This document shows, in pieces, positions 19,746 through 31,091 of a stretch of 64,000 nt of DNA. The stretch's first letter is position 1; the number at the start of each line of letters is the position of its first letter. Position numbers and translations under genes: made by a program. The notes beneath the pieces were generated by a model. The model made no database searches, was not told the origin of the DNA, and worked only from the letters and a program-made list of their open reading frames with translations. The DNA is from Vibrio sp. Hep-1b-8 (GTDB taxonomy: Bacteria > Pseudomonadota > Gammaproteobacteria > Enterobacterales > Vibrionaceae), in the NCBI RefSeq assembly GCF_006124995.1, contig NZ_QEWN01000132.1:1-64000 (forward strand), read 5' to 3'.

Positions 19746-20660
19746 ATGAAGGTACTGCTCACAGGTGGGACAGGTTTTATTGGCCGAGAACTCCTCAAAC
19801 ACTTAACCACCCATGAGATTGTGCTGCTTACTCGCGACCCCAAAAGGGCAAAAGAGAGACTCAGCCACACCGATATGGGCAACGTGACCTACGTAACGAC
19901 CTTAGATCGCTTTCAACATCTCAACGATTTTGATGCGGTAATTAACTTAGCCGGTGAACCTATCGCGGATAAACGTTGGAGTAAAACGCAGAAAGACATT
20001 ATTTGTGACAGTCGCTGGTCATTAACAGAGCATTTAGTTGAATTGATTCATGCCAGCACAAATCCCCCTGACGTATTGATCAGCGGTTCTGCGGTGGGCT
20101 ATTACGGCGATCAGCAAGAACACCCTTTCGATGAGTCTTTGCACGTCTCCGATCGTGGATTTCCTCACCATGTGTGTAGCAAGTGGGAACAAATAGCCAA
20201 TCGCGCGCGTTCCGAAATGACGCGTGTCTGTATTCTTCGCACTGGTGTCGTACTAGCCCCGCAAGGCGGTGCACTGCTTAAGATGCTACCACCCTATCGA
20301 TTTGGTTTAGGTGGTCCTCTAGGAAGTGGACACCAGTATATCCCTTGGATTCATATGCTAGACATGGTGAGAGGAATCATCTATTTACTCGAAACCCCTC
20401 ACGCACACGGTGAGTTTAACTTCTGTGCACCACATCCGGTGACAAACAAGCTGTTTAGTCAGACTCTAGCCAAAACCTTAAAGCGCCCTCACCTATTACG
20501 AACACCTAAATGGTTGATGTCCTTAGCGATGGGTGAAAGCTCCGTGTTGTTGTTTGACAGTATTCGAGCCAAACCTAAAAAGTTAACTGAGCTGGGTTTT
20601 CATTTTAGCTATTCACGGATTGAGCCAGCGCTAAAAAATCTGTTACAACACCAAGAGTAA
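19746..20660 (+). CDS. yfcH: TIGR01777 family NAD-dependent epimerase-like protein (YfcH)
   Basis: The 304-residue extended short-chain dehydrogenase/reductase has the N-terminal nucleotide-binding GGTGFIG (7-13), NLAGEPIADKRW, an SGSAVGYYGD segment, and the C-terminal DUF1731-like part (KPKKLTELGFHFSY). The family (YfcH, SulA) has no settled reaction. AAGGATAAGGA before the ATG supports the start. The next SDR gene follows after 43 bp in the same direction. Confidence 0.9.
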   Translation: MKVLLTGGTGFIGRELLKHLTTHEIVLLTRDPKRAKERLSHTDMGNVTYVTTLDRFQHLNDFDAVINLAGEPIADKRWSKTQKDIICDSRWSLTEHLVELIHASTNPPDVLISGSAVGYYGDQQEHPFDESLHVSDRGFPHHVCSKWEQIANRARSEMTRVCILRTGVVLAPQGGALLKMLPPYRFGLGGPLGSGHQYIPWIHMLDMVRGIIYLLETPHAHGEFNFCAPHPVTNKLFSQTLAKTLKRPHLLRTPKWLMSLAMGESSVLLFDSIRAKPKKLTELGFHFSYSRIEPALKNLLQHQE

Positions 20661-20703
20661 TCCAGTACTCTAAAATTCACTATCGCTCAACTAATTACTT
20701 GAA

Positions 20704-21531
20704 ATGCAAAAATCCATTCTCATTACCGGTTGCTCAACAGGCATCGGGTATACGTGCGTCCATGCCTTACACAAGCGTGGTTATCAAGTCATCGCCTCTT
20801 GTCGTAAACAAGCTGACGTTGATAGGTTACGCTCCGAAGGACTGACTTGTCTGCAACTTGATCTCAATGACAGCAACAGCATCAAGCTCGCCGTCAAACG
20901 AACTCTCGAGCTAACCGATGGGAAGCTCGACGCGTTATTCAATAATGGAGCGTATGGTCAACCGGGAGCGTTGGAAGATCTACCTACTGACGGGTTACGT
21001 GAACAATTCGAGAGTAACTTTTTCGGTTGGCATCAGCTAGTGTGTGAAATCTTACCCACAATGCGCCGCCAAGGTTCAGGAAGAATCATTCAGAACAGCT
21101 CCGTGCTCGGATTTGCAGCCATGAAGTACCGAGGTGCTTACAACGCCTCTAAATTCGCACTTGAAGGTTGGAGTGATACACTACGTATAGAACTCAAAGG
21201 CAGTAACATTCATATCAGTCTTATTGAACCCGGCCCTATCGAAACTCAATTTCGAGCCAATGCCTTAAAGGCATTCCAGCGCTGGATTACCATTGAATCA
21301 AGTGTCCATCACGAGCAATATCAGCAACAAATGTCTCGGCTTGATAGCCAAAGTTCAAACAATGCTTTTGTCTTGCCAGCCGACGCATGTGTTGGTCCTC
21401 TCATCCATGCCCTTGAATCAAACAAACCAAAGATTCGTTATCGGATTACTACCCCGACTAAAGTTTTTGCCGTCCTCAAACGGATTCTGCCCACTCGGCT
21501 GTTGGATAAAATATTGTGGCATGCCGCGTAA
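20704..21531 (+). CDS. Short-chain dehydrogenase/reductase (YbbO-like)
   Basis: The 275-residue classical SDR has TGCSTGIG (8-15, cofactor site), NNGAYG (80-85), serine at 132-133 and the catalytic Y146-x-x-x-K150 (YNASK). It resembles E. coli YbbO, an NADP-dependent aldehyde reductase, and lies upstream of ybbN as in related genomes. The substrate is not evident. No strong Shine-Dalgarno sequence precedes the ATG. Confidence 0.88.
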   Translation: MQKSILITGCSTGIGYTCVHALHKRGYQVIASCRKQADVDRLRSEGLTCLQLDLNDSNSIKLAVKRTLELTDGKLDALFNNGAYGQPGALEDLPTDGLREQFESNFFGWHQLVCEILPTMRRQGSGRIIQNSSVLGFAAMKYRGAYNASKFALEGWSDTLRIELKGSNIHISLIEPGPIETQFRANALKAFQRWITIESSVHHEQYQQQMSRLDSQSSNNAFVLPADACVGPLIHALESNKPKIRYRITTPTKVFAVLKRILPTRLLDKILWHAA

Positions 21532-21638
21532 AATAACTAACGCGGCTGTCATGATTTCGTAACATTGAGACACTATATTGAAGCTTGGGGAAACCCTTAT
21601 ACAGATTTTGCCAATGCTACATTATTCGGAATAACTCA

Positions 21639-21704
21639 ATGTCTTTAATACAGTTAAACTGGCTAAGTGTAGGAGTTGCACTAACGTTGTTTATCGTTTT
21701 ATAG
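21639..21704 (+). CDS. Possible 21-residue hydrophobic peptide
   Basis: An ATG frame of 21 codons (MSLIQLNWLS..., then VGVALTLFIVL, then TAG) encodes one membrane-spanning-like segment with no charged residue. GGA lies 8 bp upstream of the ATG and a strong terminator follows 30 bp after the stop. Small membrane proteins of this size are common in enterobacteria, but such short frames also arise by chance. Confidence 0.3.
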   Translation: MSLIQLNWLSVGVALTLFIVL

Positions 21705-21734
21705 ACACCCTTCGCTTGCCCATTTGGGAAATAC

Positions 21735-21768
21735 GAACACCGCCTACACTAGGCGGTGTTCTTGTTTT
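21735..21768 (+). terminator. Terminator upstream of ybbN
   Basis: The 10-bp perfect stem GAACACCGCC / GGCGGTGTTC has a 7-nt loop and is followed by TTGTTTT. Confidence 0.85.
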
Positions 21769-21857
21769 CGTCACGAGATATTTCAACTCGTTAACTTGAA
21801 CTCAGCCTGTCACGCCCATATCTTGTCTATACAGACCATGTTGCAAGGAAACCTTAC

Positions 21858-22712
21858 ATGCAATCACCATTTATTGTTGAGCTCAATGAGCAGAACTTCC
21901 GCCAAGTACTTGAAGAATCGATGCAAACACCTGTGCTTATTCACTTCTGGGCGCCAATGAGCCAAGAGAGTTCACAAGTGATACCTGAACTGCAAACACT
22001 TGCCCAACAATATAACGGCGCATTTACTCTGGCACTGCTTAACTGTGAGCAAGAACAGATGATTGCAAGTCAGTTTGGCGTTCAAGCCTTGCCTACGATT
22101 GCACTGTTTATGAATGGTCAACCCGTTGATGGACTGGGCGGCCCTCAGCCGATTTCAGCAATCCAAGAGATGCTGACTAAACACCTGCCAAGCCAAGACG
22201 AACGCAACCTACAACAAGCATTTGAGTGGATCCAAACAGGTAACCATGCACAAGCGCTACCGCTATTAGAATCATTAGATGCAGCGATTCAACAAAAAGG
22301 CGACGTTAAGTTGGCTCTTGCAGATTGCTACATTGAAGGAAAAGATTACCAGCAAGCGAGAGCGCTGCTTGACCACATCCCCCTTGAATACCAAGACAAC
22401 TACTACAAAGGCTTAATTGCCAAACTCGACCTGCAAGCCCAAGCTGCAAATAGCCCTGAGATCCAGTTGCTGGAACAAGCATTAGAAGCAGATCCAAACG
22501 ATTTAAAGCTCACCAACGAACTCGCGCTCAGCTACCATCAGGTGAACAGAGATGAAGAGGCGCTTGAATTGTTAATGTCAGCACTAAAGGGCAACCTAAA
22601 TGCCCTTGATGGTGAAATTAAAAAATCATTTATGGATATTCTTGCTGCTTTGGGACAGGGAAATGCAATCGCCAGTAAATACCGCCGACAATTGTATTCA
22701 ATGCTATATTAG
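21858..22712 (+). CDS. ybbN: Thioredoxin-fold/TPR co-chaperone YbbN (CnoX)
   Basis: The 284-residue protein has an N-terminal thioredoxin fold (about 1-110) and a C-terminal TPR-like region (about 114-284). At the usual active site the sequence is WAPMSQES (31-38), so both redox cysteines are absent; it cannot act as a thioredoxin oxidoreductase. E. coli CnoX works with GroEL and DnaK as a holdase. AAGGAAACC precedes the ATG. Confidence 0.92.
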   Translation: MQSPFIVELNEQNFRQVLEESMQTPVLIHFWAPMSQESSQVIPELQTLAQQYNGAFTLALLNCEQEQMIASQFGVQALPTIALFMNGQPVDGLGGPQPISAIQEMLTKHLPSQDERNLQQAFEWIQTGNHAQALPLLESLDAAIQQKGDVKLALADCYIEGKDYQQARALLDHIPLEYQDNYYKGLIAKLDLQAQAANSPEIQLLEQALEADPNDLKLTNELALSYHQVNRDEEALELLMSALKGNLNALDGEIKKSFMDILAALGQGNAIASKYRRQLYSMLY

Positions 22713-22735
22713 TGCCTTCTAAATCATAAACTTAG

Positions 22736-22760
22736 AGCCGGTCATTCCGGCTTTTATTTT
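22736..22760 (+). terminator. ybbN terminator
   Basis: AGCCGG - tcatt - CCGGCT followed by TTTATTTT, 24 bp after the ybbN stop. Confidence 0.82.
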
Positions 22761-22852
22761 GTCAAAACTCGCCTTTAGGTCTCACTTATGCCATTGTTTC
22801 AGTCGTTCAATTAAGCAACAATTATAAAACGACTCTCATAAGGAACTCTAAT

Positions 22853-23776
22853 ATGGCTATTGATTCATTGATTACTATTGGCGTCTTCATCATCGTCGCC
22901 ATTGCCTTAGTGGTGGCAGGAGTAAAAACTGTCCCTCAAGGCAATAACTGGACGGTTGAGCGCTTTGGACGTTATACACATACCCTAAAGCCAGGTCTTA
23001 ACTTAATCATTCCGTTAATCGATCTAGTTGGACATAAAATCAACATGATGGAACGAGTGTTGGATATCCCCGCACAAGAGGTCATCTCCAAAGATAACGC
23101 CAATGTCACTATTGATGCTGTTTGTTTCGTTCAAGTCATTGATGCCTCGCAGGCTGCCTATGAAGTTAACGACCTGGAACATGCCATTCGTAATTTAACC
23201 CTAACAAACATCCGTACAGTGCTAGGCTCAATGGAACTCGATGAAATGCTTAGCCAGCGCGACATGATCAACACCAAGTTACTGGCAATCGTTGATGAAG
23301 CAACCAATCCTTGGGGTGTAAAAGTAACCCGTATTGAAATCAAAGACGTACAACCACCCGCCGATCTAACCGCAGCGATGAACGCGCAAATGAAAGCAGA
23401 GCGTAACAAACGCGCTGAAGTACTTGAAGCTGAAGGGGTTCGACAAGCAGAAATCTTGCGTGCAGAAGGTCATAAACAATCTGAAATTCTTAAAGCTGAG
23501 GGCGACAAACAAGCCGCTATACTTCAAGCAGAAGCTCGTGAACGTGCTGCCGAAGCGGAGGCTCGTGCGACCACAATGGTTTCTGAAGCGATCGCCAAAG
23601 GGGACATGCAAGCCGTCAATTACTTCATTGCTCAAGGTTATACCGAGGCTTTAAAATCAATTGGTCAGGCAGAAAATGGCAAGATTATCATGTTGCCTCT
23701 CGAAGCCGCTGGCTTGATGGGTTCGATCGCTGGTATCGCTGAAATGTTTAATCACAACAAACCTACAGACAAATAG
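22853..23776 (+). CDS. qmcA: SPFH/band-7 membrane protein QmcA
   Basis: The 307-residue protein has an N-terminal membrane anchor (about 5-25), a band-7 domain ([26 protein letters not shown]) and an Ala/Glu/Lys-rich coiled coil (about 185-245, with repeated AEG and KQ). It probably builds flotillin-like oligomers in the inner membrane. The NfeD gene follows after 8 bp, the usual SPFH-NfeD pairing. AAGGAAC precedes the start. Confidence 0.93.
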   Translation: MAIDSLITIGVFIIVAIALVVAGVKTVPQGNNWTVERFGRYTHTLKPGLNLIIPLIDLVGHKINMMERVLDIPAQEVISKDNANVTIDAVCFVQVIDASQAAYEVNDLEHAIRNLTLTNIRTVLGSMELDEMLSQRDMINTKLLAIVDEATNPWGVKVTRIEIKDVQPPADLTAAMNAQMKAERNKRAEVLEAEGVRQAEILRAEGHKQSEILKAEGDKQAAILQAEARERAAEAEARATTMVSEAIAKGDMQAVNYFIAQGYTEALKSIGQAENGKIIMLPLEAAGLMGSIAGIAEMFNHNKPTDK

Positions 23777-23784
23777 AGGTTCAA

Positions 23785-24261
23785 TTGCTGGAATTACTTG
23801 AAACTGTTAACTACTGGCATTGGCTGGCCTTGGGGCTTGTGCTGCTCGCTTTTGAACTGCTCGGCACCGCTGGCTACTTACTTTGGTTAGGCCTGTCCGC
23901 AATGGTGGTTGGGGCTCTGCTGACTTTGATACCCATGAGTTGGCAGTTGCAGTGGGTCTCGTTTGGCGTATTTTCCTTGGTAACCACATGGCTATGGTGG
24001 CGCAGGCAATTTAAATCAGATCGCGCATCCGATGACAACCGCGAACTCAATCAAAAAAGTAAGCAGTTAGTGGGTCAAACTTTTGTCCTCGATGAAGATT
24101 TCCCTGCGGGTAAAGGTCGAGTAAAAGTCGGTGATACGACTTGGACAGCACGATCTGAGGTCAGTATAAGTGCAGGTCATTGGGTAGAGATAATCAAAAT
24201 AGATGGTATTGTTTTAACTATTAAGGCTAAACCACTGAACAAAAATGATCTAATCCCCTAA
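23785..24261 (+). CDS. NfeD family membrane protein (YbbK)
   Basis: The 158-residue protein has about three membrane segments (12-90) and a C-terminal OB-fold (LVGQTFVLDEDFPAGKGRVKVGD onwards, ending in a beta-rich tail). It is the short NfeD1b type without the protease domain, and is the partner of the SPFH protein encoded upstream. The start is a TTG at 23785 behind AGAGG; no in-frame ATG lies nearby that would keep the first membrane helix. Confidence 0.88.
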   Translation: MLELLETVNYWHWLALGLVLLAFELLGTAGYLLWLGLSAMVVGALLTLIPMSWQLQWVSFGVFSLVTTWLWWRRQFKSDRASDDNRELNQKSKQLVGQTFVLDEDFPAGKGRVKVGDTTWTARSEVSISAGHWVEIIKIDGIVLTIKAKPLNKNDLIP

Positions 24262-24290
24262 AAAAGGGAGCTATATAGCTCCCTTTTTAC
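24258..24290. terminator. Bidirectional terminator between nfeD and the lipoprotein gene
   Basis: A near-perfect palindrome AAAAAGGGAGCTA / TAGCTCCCTTTTT has a T-run on both strands and separates convergent genes. Confidence 0.85.
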
Positions 24291-24293
24291 CAA

Positions 24294-25103
24294 TTATAGG
24301 TCGAGTAGTTTTTTTATTATCGCTTTACGTTCTTCTCGATCAGCTTTTTCGTACCAGTAACCAAACATTTCTGCCTCTTTGCTCTTACCAAAAAGCTCTG
24401 TATTTGACTCTGATCGATTCGCAACAGCCCAGTTTACCGCCTTTTGCTGTTCATCCGCTTTCATTTGTTCAAACCAATATTGGGACATTTCCAATGCTTT
24501 AGATTGCGGTTCAAAGTCCGTAGCCTGATTTGTTACTATAGCGGGGCTGCTGGCCACCTTTTTGTTGGCTAATGCACCGTTGCTACCACTTTTAACTAAT
24601 GCCTCAATGTATTTCGCTGGAACAGAAAAGGTAAATATAGAGTTCTTAGATGCTGCAACATCAAATACTAAGTCCTCACCGAGTGACTCCATAAATAGGG
24701 ACTGGTCGACTGGAAACTTCAGATATTGGGTTGTAGTGCAGATATCACTACATGTCTCTGCCGAAGCTGCGTAAGACTCAAGGTCTACTTTTAAATTGTT
24801 TTCACTAAAATTGACATAGCTAAACTGTGAATAATTTTTGAAATACTGTAGCTCCATTGTGATGAATGAAGCTGGAGCGCTTTGGTTTTCATATGGAGCT
24901 ACATAGTTAAATTCTAAGGTTGATTTGACTAACTGACCACCTTGAATATCAATGGTTTCAGGTGTAAGCGTTTTTCCAGTAACGATCTGGTATGTTTGTT
25001 TACTTTCAATACGTTTGACCGCATCTGAAAAATCACTATTCGCGTCCAAAGTGGTACAACCAACTAATACGAAAGGAAAAGAAATCAATAATGCTTTATT
25101 CAT
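24294..25103 (-). CDS. Putative lipoprotein with two C-terminal YW-containing repeats
   Basis: The 269-residue product has a lipoprotein signal with lipobox LVGC (C16). The body is beta-rich in appearance and carries two cysteines near the middle (ETCSDICTT). The C-terminus has two similar units: MSQYWFEQMKADEQQKAVNWA and, about 20 residues on, MFGYWYEKADREERKAIIKKL. I do not recognise the family. The second half of each unit resembles the tail of the DUF2057 protein at 4239-4877. ATG 25103 is chosen over a GTG at 25112 because AAGG is 8 bp upstream. Confidence 0.75.
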   Translation of the reverse strand: MNKALLISFPFVLVGCTTLDANSDFSDAVKRIESKQTYQIVTGKTLTPETIDIQGGQLVKSTLEFNYVAPYENQSAPASFITMELQYFKNYSQFSYVNFSENNLKVDLESYAASAETCSDICTTTQYLKFPVDQSLFMESLGEDLVFDVAASKNSIFTFSVPAKYIEALVKSGSNGALANKKVASSPAIVTNQATDFEPQSKALEMSQYWFEQMKADEQQKAVNWAVANRSESNTELFGKSKEAEMFGYWYEKADREERKAIIKKLLDL

Positions 25104-25175
25104 AGAAATCACCTTGGAATTGCTTTACTACATCAAGAAACGTTGTTCGTATTTACAGCGACAAAGTAAACAACA

Positions 25176-25200
25176 AACGCCGGCCAATATGACCGGCGTG
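25176..25200 (-). terminator. Porin 2 terminator
   Basis: ACGCCGG / CCGGCGT hairpin; read leftward it is followed by TTTGTTGTTTACTTTG. Confidence 0.7.
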
Positions 25201-25221
25201 CGCTATTTACTAAAACTCTAA

Positions 25222-26379
25222 TTAGAAGCCGTATTCTAAACCTACACGTACAACGAATGTCTCTGTGTTTTTACCATCTGACTTAATGTCGCGTTGAGCA
25301 ACACGAACGTAAGGAACGAAGCCATTATGGACGTACATTAGCTGACCTGAAACGATGCTATCTTCGTCATTCTGCTTAACACCTGCTTTCTCTGACTCCA
25401 TGTTTGCAGCGTAGCCTAGTTTAAAGCCCCATGGACCACTCCAGTACTGACCAATAACAGAGTAAGAAGCCTGTTCAGATGTTACACCTGAAGTAGTTTT
25501 AGATTCACCCGCTTTATACGCAGCTGCTAAACCAAAGCCAGCTGGTAGTGAAGCTTCAAAGCCAACGATATAACCGAAAGTATCTGCACTAACCGCGTCA
25601 GCTGCTGATGTTGACTGGTACGCGTTACCTAAAGTAATCGCATTATCATTGACATCTTTACATCCAGCTGCCACTAAACAAACTTCATAAGCTGCATCAA
25701 CTTTATCAGAAACAGAACGATCCTGCTCACTCTCTAGAGCTGCATGGATGGTAAAACTATCAGCTAATTTGTAATGAAGATTTGCACCATAAAAATAGTT
25801 ATCTTTAACCGATGAGTCACCACGACCTGTTGCTAAAGCAAAGCTGAAGCCGTTGTGATCCACAGAATCGTAACGCGCCATATCACCTTGACGATCACGG
25901 TTAAACGACACATCACCACCCCAGTCGAAAGCAGCACCCAGACCTGGGTTTGAGTATGGCCAGTCAATGATTTCATACATAGGTGTCAACATACGACCGA
26001 AACGAACTTTACCCCAGTCACCTTGTAAACCTAGGAATGTATCACGGTTACCAAGAGTGGCACCTGTACCGTTTTCACCAACATAACCTGATTCAATTTG
26101 CATGAAAACATTTACGTTATCGAACATATCTTTACTAGCACGGAAACCAATACGTGATTCATTCTCGTAGTCGTAACCTGTACTTTTATCGGTTACAACA
26201 CCCGTGCTCATGTTTGTTTCATCTTGGTCGTAGTTAACAACAGAGATTGCCGCCACACCGTAAGCTTGAACGTTGAAGTCTGAAATAATACCGACTTGAG
26301 ATGTCTCTGCTGCCATAGCGCTAGTTGAAGCGAATGCTACTGCAGCACCAAGAAGAGTACGTTTAAACATTTTGTCCAT
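25222..26379 (-). CDS. OmpU-like porin, copy 2
   Basis: The 385-residue outer-membrane porin has a signal peptide ending AMA|AE (about 23), and shares RIGFRASKDM, LGNRDTFLGLQG and VRFGRMLTPMYE with the porin at 4945-6060. It ends in GLEYGF with the terminal phenylalanine used for outer-membrane assembly. Two cysteines lie close together (VCLVAAGCK, about residues 208-215), probably in a surface loop, unusual for a porin. ATG 26379 is preferred (AGGAG 8 bp upstream); a frame extends to 26454. In vibrios ToxR often controls such porins. From memory this matches the porin beside ligA in V. cholerae. Confidence 0.9.
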   Translation of the reverse strand: MDKMFKRTLLGAAVAFASTSAMAAETSQVGIISDFNVQAYGVAAISVVNYDQDETNMSTGVVTDKSTGYDYENESRIGFRASKDMFDNVNVFMQIESGYVGENGTGATLGNRDTFLGLQGDWGKVRFGRMLTPMYEIIDWPYSNPGLGAAFDWGGDVSFNRDRQGDMARYDSVDHNGFSFALATGRGDSSVKDNYFYGANLHYKLADSFTIHAALESEQDRSVSDKVDAAYEVCLVAAGCKDVNDNAITLGNAYQSTSAADAVSADTFGYIVGFEASLPAGFGLAAAYKAGESKTTSGVTSEQASYSVIGQYWSGPWGFKLGYAANMESEKAGVKQNDEDSIVSGQLMYVHNGFVPYVRVAQRDIKSDGKNTETFVVRVGLEYGF

Positions 26380-26831
26380 GGAAAAACTCCTAAAAATGGA
26401 TATAGCTGTCTTATTTTTTCTCACCTTAAGTTGGCCGCCGAAGGGAGAAATCATTTCCTATCTGAGAGCTGCAAGTTAGTCATTAATTGTTAGCCCTCTA
26501 TTTCCTGCATACACACCGTGTATCCATGGCTACAGACTAACTTCGCGGCAAAAAACATCAATCAGAACTTAATTTTCATATAAAAAAATATGACCAGCCA
26601 CAAAGTTTTATCAAACGAGTGATCTAGATCGACAATAAGCATACACCGTTAATCAAAAAAACAAATTAAAATATAAAAAACAGATACTTACATATAAAAA
26701 AGTCAAAAATCACATTGAAGTGCATCGCATTTCTTTGTCAAAAGAAGATAAATTTCAATTTTATTGACCAGCTTCACAGACGCAAAAACACGCCCAACCT
26801 AGACAAAAAAGCCCTATTAATTACAAACAAA
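26380..26831. other. Intergenic region upstream of porin 2
   Basis: About 450 bp, AT-rich, with runs of A and no supported gene. A palindrome GATCTAGATC (26621-26630) inside AGTGATCTAGATCGAC resembles a CRP site on one half. It must hold the porin promoter, possibly with ToxR sites. Confidence 0.4.
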
Positions 26832-26833
26832 AA

Positions 26834-26862
26834 AAAAGCCACCATAACGGTGGCTTTCATCA
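26834..26862 (-). terminator. ligA terminator
   Basis: AAAGCCACCGTTATGGTGGCTTT hairpin followed, read leftward, by a T-run. Confidence 0.85.
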
Positions 26863-26874
26863 TTTTTTTCAGTG

Positions 26875-28899
<2,025 letters not shown>

Positions 28900-29010
28900 T
28901 TATTTAGTTTGAATTACAGACCGCATTGATATGCAGTACGGCAATTTAGTTGCCATGAAGTATGACCATGCCAGTACAAGTTATCAATAGCCTCAAGCTG
29001 TAATCAAAAA

Positions 29011-29036
29011 TAATAAAGGCTCCATTTAGGAGCCTT
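29011..29036 (-). terminator. zipA terminator
   Basis: AAGGCTCC - taaat - GGAGCCTT hairpin; read leftward it is followed by TATTATT, a moderate U-tract. Confidence 0.7.
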
Positions 29037-29061
29037 AAAATTGCGGTTCGTGGTAACACCA

Positions 29062-29940
29062 CTACGCTGTAGCGGCGGCCTTAAACTTTTGGATTTGAGC
29101 TTTGTAAGCATCGATACGATTTGGCGTCATTAAGTTTCTCGCATCGTCGAGTACATTCGCACCAAGATCGTCAGCAATTTGCTGTGCCGTTTTTAGCATC
29201 AGTTTGAAGTTTGGATCTGGGTCACCGTAACATGGTAGTGTCATAAAGAACGAGATGCCTTTTGTAGAAAACTCTGCTGGATCATCATGCTGCAACGTCC
29301 CTGGCTGCATCATATTGGCAACGCTAAATAACACTTTTCCAGTCCCAGAAAGATCTGCATGTCGGTGGAAAATATCCATCTCACCGTAAATTAGGCCATT
29401 CTGCTGCATACTTTCAAACAGTTTAGTGCCAATAAAAGGCTCATCACCCGAGCAGTGCACATTAAGCACAATCACTTCTAATGGTGCTTCTTCAACACGG
29501 TCTGCTTCTTTAACTTCCAAAGCTTCAGACTCGGCAGCTATTTCGATGCTCGTGTCGCCAATCGGTTCAATCTCATCCAACACTTGAGTTGAAATGGATG
29601 GTACCTCCAGCTCTAGCTCGTCTTCTCTCTTAGCAGGTTGCACAGGCTCTGCTTGCTCAAGATCTTGATAACTATCAATCAACGGATCCGCTATCACTTC
29701 TTCCTGCGCAACAAATCCCGGCTCTTTACGCTCTTTTTTGATAATCTCGAAATCGTCTTCTGGAGCAAAGGCTCGTTCAGGTACTACGTCCGACTCTTCA
29801 TTTTCGACATCTAACTTACCAAGTGGCTTACTTCCAAACTTGGTCTTACCTTCTTTTTTACTTGTCCATAAACCATGGAACAAAAGAGCGGCAATCGCTA
29901 ATGCTCCAACAATTATGAGTACAAATCGCAGTTCCTGCAT
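29062..29940 (-). CDS. zipA: Cell division protein ZipA
   Basis: The 292-residue protein has an N-terminal membrane anchor (about 6-26), a long acidic, Pro/Glu-rich linker (about 45-150) and a C-terminal FtsZ-binding domain (about 152-285: [47 protein letters not shown]). It anchors the Z-ring to the inner membrane. It is divergent from cysZ, as in E. coli and other vibrios. Confidence 0.96.
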   Translation of the reverse strand: MQELRFVLIIVGALAIAALLFHGLWTSKKEGKTKFGSKPLGKLDVENEESDVVPERAFAPEDDFEIIKKERKEPGFVAQEEVIADPLIDSYQDLEQAEPVQPAKREDELELEVPSISTQVLDEIEPIGDTSIEIAAESEALEVKEADRVEEAPLEVIVLNVHCSGDEPFIGTKLFESMQQNGLIYGEMDIFHRHADLSGTGKVLFSVANMMQPGTLQHDDPAEFSTKGISFFMTLPCYGDPDPNFKLMLKTAQQIADDLGANVLDDARNLMTPNRIDAYKAQIQKFKAAATA

Positions 29941-30145
29941 GTTTAGCTCTCATTTGTTCAATAAGACAATGCGATAACATTGCTTAGATTGAATCTGTTT
30001 AAACCTATATCTAAGTTACTCTACCAAAACTCTGGCCCGTTTTAGAACAACTTAATGTTAGAAGTTCTGATAATGTTGTGATTTTGAACACGCTTTTTTC
30101 TTGATAAGATAGAATACGTTCGTTTTTAAACCACTAAAAATCACT

Positions 30146-30883
30146 ATGAATACACATATTCGACAGCGTTCTGGATTTGGCTATTTCTTTCATGGCTTGG
30201 AATTGGCGCTCACTCCTGGCATTCGCCAGTTTGTTGTTTTACCTCTGTTGACCAATGTCCTACTGGTCGGTGGTGCCCTATTTTATCTTTTCTCTCACCT
30301 AGATATGTGGATTGAGCAGTTGCTAGGGCAATTGCCAGAGTTTCTTTCTTGGTTGAGCTACCTTTTATGGCCTTTGCTTGTGTTAACTATACTGGCTACG
30401 TTTTCATACTTTTTTAGTACTCTAGCAAACTTCATCGCCGCTCCCTTTAATGGGCTGCTGGCTGAAAAAGTAGAAGTTTACCTCACTGGACAAAAAGTTA
30501 ATGACGATGGAATGCTGGCCGTGGTTAAAGATACACCGCGTATCTTAGCCCGTGAATGGCGTAAACTGGTTTACGTGCTTCCTAAAGCCATTGGCCTGTT
30601 CTTGTTACTGCTCATTCCCGCGCTGGGTCAGACTGTAGGACCTGTACTTTGGTTTATCTTCACCGCTTGGATCCTGGCTATTCAGTATTGTGACTATCCG
30701 TTTGATAACCACAAAGTGCCATTTAATGAGATGCGTTACAATTTGAAACAAAAACAAGGTAAGGCATATAGCTTCGGCGCGCTTGTTTCTGTGTTTACGA
30801 CAATTCCTGTCTTAAACCTTATTGTTATGCCTATTGCCGTATGCGGTGCCACGTCGATGTGGGTGGCGGAGTTTAAGAAGTAG
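30146..30883 (+). CDS. cysZ: Sulfate transporter CysZ
   Basis: The 245-residue inner-membrane protein has about four membrane helices and EI24-type family segments ([69 protein letters not shown]). CysZ brings sulfate in for cysteine synthesis; cysK lies downstream. The stop codon at 30881-30883 is followed at once by a 19-copy heptamer array. Confidence 0.95.
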   Translation: MNTHIRQRSGFGYFFHGLELALTPGIRQFVVLPLLTNVLLVGGALFYLFSHLDMWIEQLLGQLPEFLSWLSYLLWPLLVLTILATFSYFFSTLANFIAAPFNGLLAEKVEVYLTGQKVNDDGMLAVVKDTPRILAREWRKLVYVLPKAIGLFLLLLIPALGQTVGPVLWFIFTAWILAIQYCDYPFDNHKVPFNEMRYNLKQKQGKAYSFGALVSVFTTIPVLNLIVMPIAVCGATSMWVAEFKK

Positions 30884-31016
30884 AGGCGAGAGGCGAGAGG
30901 CGAGAGGCGAGAGGCGAGAGGCGAGAGGCGAGAGGCGAGAGGCGAGAGGCGAGAGGCGAGAGGCGAGAGGCGAGAGGCGAGAGGCGAGAGGCGAGAGGCG
31001 AGAGGCGAGAGGCGAG
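30884..31016. repeat. Perfect 7-bp tandem array, 19 copies of AGGCGAG
   Basis: 133 bp made of exactly 19 identical AGGCGAG units, beginning at the base after the cysZ stop codon. The lack of any base change suggests recent expansion or active homogenisation. Copy number should vary between strains. Confidence 0.97.
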
Positions 31017-31091
31017 AATATTATCTCTGCGCTGGGACAAGTTATGTCAATGCCTTTGCACTAAAGGTTCTATCAACTCACTCCCCGCCCA

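Larger units (their letters stand above)
21532..21857. other. Intergenic region before ybbN
   Basis: A 326-bp gap that contains a candidate 21-codon ORF (21639-21704) and a strong terminator (21735-21768), then the ybbN leader. The terminator shows that something rightward ends here: the SDR transcript, a small gene, or both. Confidence 0.6.

Noticed and set aside
21578-21603. TTGAAG ... TATACA as a promoter for the small ORF
   Set aside because: The spacer is only 14 bp.
26614-26634. CRP site upstream of porin 2
   Set aside because: Only one half fits the consensus; the left half is shifted by one base. Kept as a note in the intergenic entry.
30884-31016. Heptamer array as a CRISPR or coding repeat
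   Set aside because: The unit is 7 bp without spacers. The frame through it has no start or known motif.
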